Assembly: GCA_000383715.1 (NCBI GenBank)
Contig: KB911950.1
Location: forward strand, 1 to 64,000
Direction of reading: 5' to 3'
Length of the DNA stretch: 64,000 nucleotides
Origin: Verrucomicrobia bacterium SCGC AAA164-E04
GTDB lineage: Bacteria > Verrucomicrobiota > Verrucomicrobiia > Limisphaerales > AAA164-E04
The notes under the pieces are model-generated. The model was not told where the DNA came from, searched no databases, and worked only from the letters and a program-made list of their open reading frames with translations. The stretch's first letter is position 1. Each line of letters begins with the position of its first letter. Positions 49,140 to 57,076 of the stretch are shown piece after piece. Position numbers and translations under genes: made by a program.

Positions 49140-51443
49140 TTAGTTTGGCAGACTAAAAGCTATGTAGGAAACACCCGACTTTGTGTTCATTTTTCCTCCC
49201 CCACACGCAATCACAATATACTGTTTGCCGTCAATGGCATAAATGGCGGGTGTTGCATATCCGCCTGCTGGAAGGTTGGCTTCCCAAAGGACCTCTCCAG
49301 TGAATTTATCAAATGCTCGGAATTTTTCATCCTTTGATGCTCCGATGAAAATGAGTCCACCAGCCGTGACTACGGGACCTCCATAGTTTTCGGTGCCTGT
49401 GGGTGAGATGCCTCGGGCTGTCAGGTCTTTAAATTCTCCTAATGTGACTTGCCAGATGATGCGTCCCTCTTTCAAGTCAATTGCATTCAAAGTTCCCCAC
49501 GGTGGTTTGACAGCCGGGTAACCCTCATTATCGAGGAAACGGTTATAACCAGTGTGGGTGTAAGGGGATTTGTCCTCATCTTCCTTCGTTTTCGCTTCTC
49601 TTGTTTGTGTGAATGAGTCTGGTTTTTCTGTCACCTCATCTCCCAGTAAAAAATTGGCAATTGCGGATTTTTCCGCTTCTTTCAAAAAAGCAAAAGCAGG
49701 CATGACTCCTTTACCTTGACTCATTTGAGCCATGATTTGTGCCTTGTTCATTTTTTCACCAATGTTGGCTATCGCCGGAAAGGTTTTCTGAGGATCGCCC
49801 TCTTGGTCCATTCCATGGCATGTTGCACATAATCTTCCGTAAAGTAATTTACCGCTCGAGATGTCTGCTGTGGATATATCCTTACCACTTTCTACCATTG
49901 TAAGGATCCATGGCATTTCATTGGCGTTTACATACAACCATTCCGTTGCTGGATCCCAGGCGGCTCCCCCCCATTCGCCACCCCCGTCGAATCCCGGGAA
50001 AATAACCGTTCCAGCTGCACTTGGTGGCACGAACTGACCTCCACTTCGAACTGACTTCAATTTGGCGCTCATCAATCTGTTCGATTCAGGGGAAATTTGT
50101 GTGATATCGCCAGGTTTCAACTGTTGGCGTGCAAAGGGCGGCGGAATCGTAGGTATGGGCTGTGTTGGCCAAGCTTCTTCCTCTTTCAGGCCGGAAGGGG
50201 GGAAGGGGCGCTCCTCAATTGGGAAAATAGGCTTACCGGTTTCACGGTGAAACAGAAAAACATGGCCCGATTTCGTAATTTGCGCGACAGCTTCTATTGT
50301 TTCTTGATTGATTGTTAACTCAATAAGGTTGGGAGAAGCCGGAAGATCACGGTCCCAAAGATCATGGTGGACCAGTTGGTAGTGCCATACCCTTTCTCCC
50401 GTCTTGGCATCTAGTACCAAAAGGCAATTTCCAAAAAGATTTTTGCCTTTACGGTTGCCACCCCAAAAATCAAAAGCGGGTGAGCCCGTTGGGCAAAAAA
50501 CCCATCCACGCTTCTCGTCGACGGCCAATCCACTCCAGGCATTGGCTCCACCCATCTTGCTCCAGGCATCGCTGGGCCAGGTTTCATAACCAAATTCACT
50601 GGGGTGGGGTATTGTGTGAAAGACCCATTCAAGATTTCCCGTTCTGACGTTGTAGGCACGAATATATCCAGGAGCTGATGGTCCAGGGCCTTCGCTGACA
50701 CGTGTACCCAAAATAAGTAAATCCCCGTAGATCGATCCTGGCGTGTTGGAAAGAATGAAGGATTTTTCAGCGCCTGGGCGCAAATGTTTTCGAAGGTCAA
50801 TTCGCCCATCATACCCAAAATCGCGAATAAGGTGACCTGTTTTTGTGTCGAGAGCGTGCAGCCAATGACTTGCCGTGAATAGGATCCTCGATTTTCCCGC
50901 CTCTTCCCAGAATATCAGACCACGATTTACACCGACTGGATTGCTTTTTGTGAAAGGATTAAACTGCCATTTTTCCTCTCCAGTTGCAGCGTCCACAGCA
51001 AAGATGATCAGGTTGGGAGAGGAACCGTACAGCACTCCATCGACAACGAGGGGATTGCATTGGATCTGAGATCGCAATTTTTTATTGAGTGGTTCTGATT
51101 TGTATTCCCAAGCTACCTTGAGATGCCTTACATTCCCCTGGTGAATCTGTTTGAGTGGCGAATATTGAGTGCTGGCATTGTCGGCTCCAAATGCCTTCCA
51201 ATCATTGGTATGCGCTTGTAATTGGATTACAGATAGACAGAACAGAGCTTCGAGGTAAATGAGCGCCAAGGCTTTGCTCAAATTGGGGCAACGATGCGTG
51301 GTTTTGTGAATCACATCCGAACCATAGCGATTGCGCTCAAAAAGGAAAGTCCAAGATCTTTGGCTGTGCTCTGGGCTTGACCAATATGACCAGGGGATAT
51401 CTCCGTTCGCCTCAAGATTTGACTCAATCCATGCAATTTTCAA
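49140..51443 (-). CDS. PQQ-dependent dehydrogenase with inserted cytochrome c domain
   Basis: A 767-residue quinoprotein, probably periplasmic. The N-terminal part has a hydrophobic segment (LALIYLEALFCLSVIQL) and then the glucose-dehydrogenase-like DWKAFGADNASTQYSPLKQI. Propeller blades include GFDGGGEWGGAAWDPATEWL and WEANLPAGGYATPAIYAIDG. A c-type cytochrome domain is inserted late in the propeller: CATCH with C539, C542 and H543, and GVMPAF as the likely Met ligand. It would oxidise a sugar or alcohol and pass electrons to its own haem. A GTG at 51314 gives a more usual signal peptide than the ATG at 51443. Substrate unknown. Confidence 0.88.
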   Translation of the reverse strand: MKIAWIESNLEANGDIPWSYWSSPEHSQRSWTFLFERNRYGSDVIHKTTHRCPNLSKALALIYLEALFCLSVIQLQAHTNDWKAFGADNASTQYSPLKQIHQGNVRHLKVAWEYKSEPLNKKLRSQIQCNPLVVDGVLYGSSPNLIIFAVDAATGEEKWQFNPFTKSNPVGVNRGLIFWEEAGKSRILFTASHWLHALDTKTGHLIRDFGYDGRIDLRKHLRPGAEKSFILSNTPGSIYGDLLILGTRVSEGPGPSAPGYIRAYNVRTGNLEWVFHTIPHPSEFGYETWPSDAWSKMGGANAWSGLAVDEKRGWVFCPTGSPAFDFWGGNRKGKNLFGNCLLVLDAKTGERVWHYQLVHHDLWDRDLPASPNLIELTINQETIEAVAQITKSGHVFLFHRETGKPIFPIEERPFPPSGLKEEEAWPTQPIPTIPPPFARQQLKPGDITQISPESNRLMSAKLKSVRSGGQFVPPSAAGTVIFPGFDGGGEWGGAAWDPATEWLYVNANEMPWILTMVESGKDISTADISSGKLLYGRLCATCHGMDQEGDPQKTFPAIANIGEKMNKAQIMAQMSQGKGVMPAFAFLKEAEKSAIANFLLGDEVTEKPDSFTQTREAKTKEDEDKSPYTHTGYNRFLDNEGYPAVKPPWGTLNAIDLKEGRIIWQVTLGEFKDLTARGISPTGTENYGGPVVTAGGLIFIGASKDEKFRAFDKFTGEVLWEANLPAGGYATPAIYAIDGKQYIVIACGGGKMNTKSGVSYIAFSLPN

Positions 51444-51486
51444 TGTTGCGGTGGATCAGAAAAAGTAAATTCATCAAAATAATCGC

Positions 51487-51515
51487 TTGTCACATTGGGC
51501 GCGATGATCTACTTA
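51487..51515 (+). promoter_or_regulatory. Possible promoter of the CAU tRNA
   Basis: TTGTCA (51487-51492), a 17-nt spacer, and TACTTA (51510-51515), about 40 nt before the tRNA. Confidence 0.35.
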
Positions 51516-51554
51516 GTTTCTTCCTTCGTTTGTAAAAGCGAGACTTCTACGGGT

Positions 51555-51629
<75 letters not shown>

Positions 51630-51718
51630 TTTTAATCCTGCATTCTCTGTTTGCAATAGATGGTTTCTTTTCGGAAATTCTTTTCAGAATTCCCTTCAAC
51701 TATTATCCTTCGACGCCA

Positions 51719-52759
51719 ATGAAAGTTCTTGTCACAGGGTCAAGTGGATTGATCGGGTCCGAAGCTGTCCGGCTATTGGACCGGGCGGGGCATGTTGTGT
51801 CGGGGGTAGACAATAATATGCGGCGTGAATTCTTTGGCCCGGCGGGGGATACCACTTGGGTGCTTGAGCGCTTACGTAAAAAAACCAGAAATTTTACCCA
51901 TCATACCCTTGATATCAGAGACCGAGAAGGAGTTCTGGATTTATTCAAGCAACACAAATTTGACCTAATCATCCATTGTGCTGCTCAACCTTCCCATGAC
52001 AAGGCGAAGGATATTCCGTTTACTGATTTCGATGTGAATGCGGGAGGGACATTGAATTTGCTGGAATCAACACGCCAGACTCAGGCTGAAGCAGTGTTCA
52101 TATTCATGTCCACTAACAAAGTCTACGGTGACGCTCCCAATGAGTTTCCTCTTAAAGAATTGCCAACGCGGTGGGACTACGAGCGAGAAGAGGATTATTG
52201 GGGTGTCAGTGAAAATTGCCGCATTGATCAAACTCTCCACAGCTTATTCGGAGCGAGCAAGACAGCGGCTGATGTGATGGCTCAGGAATATGGTAGGTAT
52301 TTTGGCATGAATGTCGGGATATTCAGGGGAGGGTGCCTTACGGGGGAGCACCACTCCGGTGTTCAATTGCACGGCTTTCTTTCCTATCTGGTCAAAGTTG
52401 CCAAATCCGGGGGAAAGTATTCATTGCTTGGCTACAAAGGAAAACAAGTGAGAGACCAGATCCACAGCGAAGATGTGATCAGTGCCTTTCTGGCGTTTGC
52501 GAATAACCCCAGGCAAGGAGAAGTTTATAATCTTGGTGGAGGACGTGGGAACAGCGCCTCCATCCTCGAGTGTATCTCAAAGATCGAAAGCCAGCTGGAA
52601 AAGAAGCTTCAAACCGAATACGTGGAAGAGAATAGGAAAGGTGATCACATCTGTTATATGTCCGATCTTCGGAAGTTTCAAAGTCATTTTCCTCAATGGA
52701 ACCTGAAGTGGTCGCTGGATCGTATCATTGATAGAATGGTTCATCAGGTGGATTCATGA
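51719..52759 (+). CDS. NAD-dependent epimerase/dehydratase (CDP-paratose/tyvelose 2-epimerase-like)
   Basis: 346 residues from the ATG at 51719 (MKVLVTGSSGLIGSEAVRLL); an earlier in-frame start lies inside the tRNA. The extended SDR fold shows GSSGLIG for NAD binding, MSTNKVYGDAP, and RGGCLTGEHHSGVQLHGFLS, characteristic of the CDP-paratose 2-epimerase group. The usual YxxxK reads FGASK here, with Phe in the tyrosine place. It would make a nucleotide sugar for surface polysaccharide. The stop overlaps the start of the next gene. Confidence 0.85.
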   Translation: MKVLVTGSSGLIGSEAVRLLDRAGHVVSGVDNNMRREFFGPAGDTTWVLERLRKKTRNFTHHTLDIRDREGVLDLFKQHKFDLIIHCAAQPSHDKAKDIPFTDFDVNAGGTLNLLESTRQTQAEAVFIFMSTNKVYGDAPNEFPLKELPTRWDYEREEDYWGVSENCRIDQTLHSLFGASKTAADVMAQEYGRYFGMNVGIFRGGCLTGEHHSGVQLHGFLSYLVKVAKSGGKYSLLGYKGKQVRDQIHSEDVISAFLAFANNPRQGEVYNLGGGRGNSASILECISKIESQLEKKLQTEYVEENRKGDHICYMSDLRKFQSHFPQWNLKWSLDRIIDRMVHQVDS

Positions 52760-53529
52760 AGGTAAACGATCTGCCTTGTCATCACATACTTGGGACGCCC
52801 GTCAGTGCGACTTCCTATGCGGACTTGACTCTTTTTTGTCAGCAAGAATCCAAAAATGGCAGGGTAATTTCATTGGATTTTTCAAACACCCAGATCATTA
52901 CCATGCGATGCCTGGATGCCGATTTTAGGGAGCAGACCTCCAACGTGGATTACTTCATTCCCGACGGCATGCCCCTTATCTGGTGCCTGAATAATCAGCA
53001 GGCGAACTTGAAAGACAGGGTTTACGGTCCTGCGTTCATGAAACATTGTGTCAATCACTCGCCCAAACCATTCACACATTTTTTTCTTGGGGGTTCGGAT
53101 GCTTGTTTGGAGCAGCTGAAGCAAGCTTTTGAGAAATGGCAGCCTGAAGTTCAGGTTGTGGGAATGCAGAATGGCTATTTCAAGGAAGAATCATCAGTGG
53201 AAATCGTTGAAGAGATCAATCGTCTTGCGCCTGATTTTATCTGGGTTGGTTTAGGGACACCCAAGCAGCAAGCATGGATTCATCAGCATAAAGATCAGAT
53301 CAAGCGCGGGCTTTTGCTGGCGGTTGGTTTTGCGTTTGATGTGAATGCGGGAACCAAACCTGACGCTCCCATGTGGATGCAGAACATGGGCTTAGGCTGG
53401 CTGTTCCGATTGCTGAGTGAGCCTAGGCGGCTATTCGGCAGATACCTCTATTACAACACGATGTTCCTTTTCCTCCTTGTCCGTGGTTTGCTTAAAGGCA
53501 ATGCATGGAAAAGGGGATTTGCGCCGTGA
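52756..53529 (+). CDS. WecG/TagA/CpsF family glycosyltransferase (GT26)
   Basis: 257 residues. FIPDGMPLIWCLNNQ (catalytic Asp region), RVYGPAFM, and PDFIWVGLGTPKQQAWIHQH, then VGFAFDVNAGTKPDAPMWMQ and LEWLFRLL-type GWLFRLLSEPRRLFGRYLYY. Transfers a sugar to a lipid-linked intermediate at the inner membrane face. Overlaps the epimerase gene by 4 nt. Confidence 0.92.
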   Translation: MKVNDLPCHHILGTPVSATSYADLTLFCQQESKNGRVISLDFSNTQIITMRCLDADFREQTSNVDYFIPDGMPLIWCLNNQQANLKDRVYGPAFMKHCVNHSPKPFTHFFLGGSDACLEQLKQAFEKWQPEVQVVGMQNGYFKEESSVEIVEEINRLAPDFIWVGLGTPKQQAWIHQHKDQIKRGLLLAVGFAFDVNAGTKPDAPMWMQNMGLGWLFRLLSEPRRLFGRYLYYNTMFLFLLVRGLLKGNAWKRGFAP

Positions 53530-53611
53530 TACACTCTGCCACGGAAAATTTTATTTAAGTCTGAGTGAAATAAGATTAAATCGGTCCAATACCTAGTTTA
53601 TCTCAACATTC

Positions 53612-54580
53612 ATGGAAAATGCGGAAAAAAGAGAGCCTGAGGAAAGCTCAGCGGTGGATATATTCAAAGAAATATCCGTTTTGTTGAAAAGACTACCCCA
53701 CAAAAGCGTGTTTCTGGTGGGAGCGATTGCCATGGCTTTCCTCTTTCATTTATTTGGTAATGCGACATTTGGATACGTGGACACCTCTTCGGCTTTTGAA
53801 TGGGCCTACAACGCCTATAATGCCAAATATTCAGAAGACGGTCATGGAAATCTCATCCCTTTCGCTGTCTTAGTCCTTCTGATATGGAAACGCAAGGAGT
53901 TGGCAAGCCTCGAGTTTAAGGCATGGTGGCCCGGTCTTTCATTATTAGCGCTTGGGTTGGCATTGCATTTAGTGGGATACATCGCTCAGCAAACGCGTAT
54001 TTCACTTTTAGGAATGTTTATTGCTTTTTATGGACTGATGGGTTTTTGTTGGGGGCTGGCGTGGCTCAGGGCCACGTTTTTTCCCTACATACTTTTTTTG
54101 TTTTGCGTGCCCATTGGCTCTTTGGCTCAGCCTATTACCTTCCCTTTGCGCGTATTGGTCTCTACTTTGGCGGCCGGGTTCAGCGATACTATCCTTCAGA
54201 TTGATGTCGTCAGACAGGGGACATTGATTATGGATGTAAACGAAAAATTCACCTATGACGTTGCTGCAGCCTGTAGTGGTATTCGTAGTTTGATGACTTT
54301 GGTTCCCCTGACACTTGCGTTTGGTTTCATCGCCTACCAGGCCTGGTGGAAGCGGATTCTATTGATTTTGCTTTCTGTGCCTCTGGCCGTGGCTGGAAAT
54401 ACTCTCAGGATCGTCCTTGTGATCATTATAGGGGATGAATTCGGGCAGGATGCTGGTGCCTATTGGGAGCAGAAACTTGGTTTCGTGACTTTTCTGGTCG
54501 CCATATTCGGCATATTTGCACTGGATTACTGGTTCAAAGAGCCTGAAACCTCAGCAGAAACCAAAGGAGACCTACAATGA
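53612..54580 (+). CDS. Exosortase/archaeosortase family membrane protein
   Basis: 322 residues with about eight membrane helices. The catalytic cysteine is C221 in AAACSGIRSLMTL and the conserved arginine is R266 in AGNTLRIVLVII. The third usual residue, a histidine shortly after, is not seen: the matching stretch reads AYWEQKLGFVTF, with E286 near that place. Exosortases cut PEP-CTERM-type proteins and often sit in polysaccharide clusters, as here. The next gene overlaps it by 4 nt. Confidence 0.87.
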   Translation: MENAEKREPEESSAVDIFKEISVLLKRLPHKSVFLVGAIAMAFLFHLFGNATFGYVDTSSAFEWAYNAYNAKYSEDGHGNLIPFAVLVLLIWKRKELASLEFKAWWPGLSLLALGLALHLVGYIAQQTRISLLGMFIAFYGLMGFCWGLAWLRATFFPYILFLFCVPIGSLAQPITFPLRVLVSTLAAGFSDTILQIDVVRQGTLIMDVNEKFTYDVAAACSGIRSLMTLVPLTLAFGFIAYQAWWKRILLILLSVPLAVAGNTLRIVLVIIIGDEFGQDAGAYWEQKLGFVTFLVAIFGIFALDYWFKEPETSAETKGDLQ

Positions 54581-55287
54581 AGAACCTGCTTATGCTCGTA
54601 TTAGTGAGCGGATTGGTCGGTGGTGTTGGGGGATTTCTGAGCTATTGGAAATCTCACCAGCAAATGGGCAAACCAGGGGTGCAATTAGTAAAGGAATCCT
54701 CGGAGAAACTTCCTCCGGTCAAACTCCCGGACTGGGTGCTGGATTTGGTTGGCGAAGATCTGGAAGTAACTGTGGTTGAAAAAGAAGCTCTTCCAGCAGA
54801 TACAACGATTACGAAACGTCGTTACAAAAATGCTGATGGATTTTATATCGATATCATGGTGGTATTGATGGGGCTGGATCGCACCAGCATCCACAAACCC
54901 CAGTATTGTTTGACCGGGGCTGGTTTTCAAATAAAAGAAACTGAACCCGTAACTATTCGAATCACTCACCCGGAGGAATACGAGCTTCCTGCCATGAGAT
55001 TGAAGTCGTCTAAAATGTTCAAAGGCGTCGAATACAGTGGCTTACTTTATTACTGGTTTGTTGATGAACATCATGTAACCGAGGAGCACTATCAAAGGAT
55101 GTGGCTGATGGCCAAGGATTTGTTCACTAAAGGCCAGATGCAGCGTTGGGCTTACGTTACCGTTTCCTCATATTCAGTGCCAGGTAACGAGGAACCTACA
55201 TACAAGAAAATGCGTGAATTCATCAAAGCAGCCATACCTGAATTTCAAATGACCATCCCTCAAAAAGATGATTCTGAAAATGAATGA
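54577..55287 (+). CDS. Exosortase-associated EpsI-type protein
   Basis: 236 residues. One N-terminal membrane helix (LLMLVLVSGLVGGVGGFLSY), then an extracytoplasmic domain with DIMVVLMGLDRTSIHKPQYC and LTGAGFQI, and YYWFVDEHHVTEEHYQRMW. This is the EpsI/DUF3485 pattern that accompanies exosortases. Its exact role is not known. Confidence 0.85.
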   Translation: MKNLLMLVLVSGLVGGVGGFLSYWKSHQQMGKPGVQLVKESSEKLPPVKLPDWVLDLVGEDLEVTVVEKEALPADTTITKRRYKNADGFYIDIMVVLMGLDRTSIHKPQYCLTGAGFQIKETEPVTIRITHPEEYELPAMRLKSSKMFKGVEYSGLLYYWFVDEHHVTEEHYQRMWLMAKDLFTKGQMQRWAYVTVSSYSVPGNEEPTYKKMREFIKAAIPEFQMTIPQKDDSENE

Positions 55288-55377
55288 TACTTGATTTTAC
55301 TTGCAATTTTCCCCGCTGCAGCGCTCTTCTTTCAATGCCTAAGGATCTAACCATGGAGACTTTAATTTTAGCCTGAA

Positions 55378-56805
55378 ATGCTGAGAAGACAGCAGCAGAT
55401 ACGCAATCATATTCAGAGATTGCTTGATGCCGGCCTATTTGCAGTAGGGTTTTGGTTAGCGTACTGGCTCAGGACTAATGAAACCTTGCTGGGAGACCTT
55501 GGCTTGAAAATCCTGGGCATGTTCGGAGGCGCCAAGGATATCAGTGAAATTGAGCCCTTCAGTGAATTTCTGCCTTTCCTGTTCCTGACCGTTCCGCTCT
55601 CATTGGTTCTCCTTCAGGCACAAGGGTTTTACAGTCGCCCTCTTTTAGCGTCCCGCCGACTCACTGCTTGGCAGTTGTTCAAAGTGTGTATCCTAATCAC
55701 TGTTTCGCTTATCATAATCGTCTTTTTTGCCAAGGCGCAGCTCGCTCGCGCGGTATTTATTCTCTTTGGTGCCTTCAGTTTTATTCTGGTCTTCATAAAG
55801 GAGGAGATCCTTCAGCGGTATTTGCTTCATGCTCTAGGGCAAGCTCGCTTGAGGCGCCGCATCATTGTCGTTGGGACTCCCAAGGATGTGGAGCAGGTCA
55901 GGAAAGATTTTCACCTTGAAAATGCCAGTGATATTGAAATTGTGGCTGAGGTGGATATCAATGATTCAAACGTAAGTGCTTTTTTGGATGCCTTGCACAA
56001 ATACTCCGCTAATGGAGTCTTACTGGCTACCAAACATACTTATTTCGGCCGGATTGAAAAAGTTATTCAGGCCTGCGAGTTGGAAGGTGTCGAAGTTTGG
56101 ATGTTAGCCAATTTTTTCAATACACAAATTTCTCGAACGACCCTCGATGAGCTGTATGGGCGGCCTGTTGTTGTGTTTCGATCGACCCCCGATTTCTCAT
56201 GGCAGGCAGTAGGGAAACAAGCCATCGATTTTGTGGGAGCTTTGTTCGCCATATTGCTTTTCAGTCCGATTCTACTGTTTTGCATTTTAGCCATCAGGCT
56301 TACATCCAAGGGACCCGTTTTTTTTAAACAACAGCGCAGCGGGCTGAATGGGCGGCCTTTCACCATGTTTAAATTCAGGACCATGGTGACAGATGCTGAA
56401 CAGCGCAAGGATGAGCTCCGTGCCTACAATGAAATGGCTGGGCCGGTATTTAAAGTCACTAATGACCCACGTATTACGCCGATAGGTCAGTTCCTCAGGA
56501 ATAGAAGTTTTGACGAATTGCCGCAGTTGTTTAACGTGATTCTTGGGGAAATGAGCCTGGTAGGCCCGCGTCCTTTACCGGTGGATGAGACCATGCAATT
56601 CGATGAATTGGCTCATCGTCGCCGATTGAGTGTCAAGCCAGGACTCACTTGCCTCTGGCAAATCAGTGGCAGAAATGAAGTGACCGATTTCAAAGAATGG
56701 GTCAGACTGGATCTTGAATATATTGACAACTGGTCCCTGTGGCTAGATATCAAGATCCTGCTCCGCACAATACCGGTGGTCATCGGTGGAAACGGAGCTC
56801 GTTGA
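55378..56805 (+). CDS. Polyprenyl glycosylphosphotransferase (WcaJ-type sugar transferase)
   Basis: 475 residues. N-terminal membrane helices, a middle nucleotide-binding-like domain (RRRIIVVGTPKDVEQVRKDF), a further membrane hairpin, and the C-terminal sugar transferase domain with KFRTMVTDAE, SFDELPQLFNVILGEMSLVG, PRPLPVDE and KPGLTCLWQISGRNE. It loads the first sugar phosphate on undecaprenyl phosphate to begin an exopolysaccharide repeat unit. Confidence 0.94.
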   Translation: MLRRQQQIRNHIQRLLDAGLFAVGFWLAYWLRTNETLLGDLGLKILGMFGGAKDISEIEPFSEFLPFLFLTVPLSLVLLQAQGFYSRPLLASRRLTAWQLFKVCILITVSLIIIVFFAKAQLARAVFILFGAFSFILVFIKEEILQRYLLHALGQARLRRRIIVVGTPKDVEQVRKDFHLENASDIEIVAEVDINDSNVSAFLDALHKYSANGVLLATKHTYFGRIEKVIQACELEGVEVWMLANFFNTQISRTTLDELYGRPVVVFRSTPDFSWQAVGKQAIDFVGALFAILLFSPILLFCILAIRLTSKGPVFFKQQRSGLNGRPFTMFKFRTMVTDAEQRKDELRAYNEMAGPVFKVTNDPRITPIGQFLRNRSFDELPQLFNVILGEMSLVGPRPLPVDETMQFDELAHRRRLSVKPGLTCLWQISGRNEVTDFKEWVRLDLEYIDNWSLWLDIKILLRTIPVVIGGNGAR

Positions 56806-56959
56806 ACCTTTAGACAGTGAGGAATCAGTTTTTTTATTGAGCGGCTTTGCATATCGATGAGTCCAATTAAGAAGGATCCCATCGGTAGAACCCAAGGGTA
56901 ATGAAAGAGTAGAAATACCGGAGAGATGAAGTGTTTGTTGGATAAAAATAAGAATTCTG

Positions 56960-56988
56960 TTGACCCTAGTGTCAAATTCCAATATTCA
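56960..56988 (+). promoter_or_regulatory. Sigma-70-type promoter before the second pilus operon
   Basis: TTGACC (56960-56965), a 17-nt spacer and TATTCA (56983-56988). The -35 overlaps a short inverted repeat, TTGAC-N6-GTCAA (56960-56975), that could be an operator. The rest of the 271-nt gap holds no evident gene. Confidence 0.45.
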
Positions 56989-57076
56989 CCTCCCCGACCT
57001 TCGCAATATGAGTTCCGGTGGCCTTGTGGCTTAACGGTTCTTTTGTTGCCCTGATAGACAGGAAAGATAAGAACAA

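Noticed and set aside
56806..57076. Short open frames in the gap before the second pilus operon
   Set aside because: Frames are short, on both strands, and have no motifs; the gap looks like a leader with a promoter.
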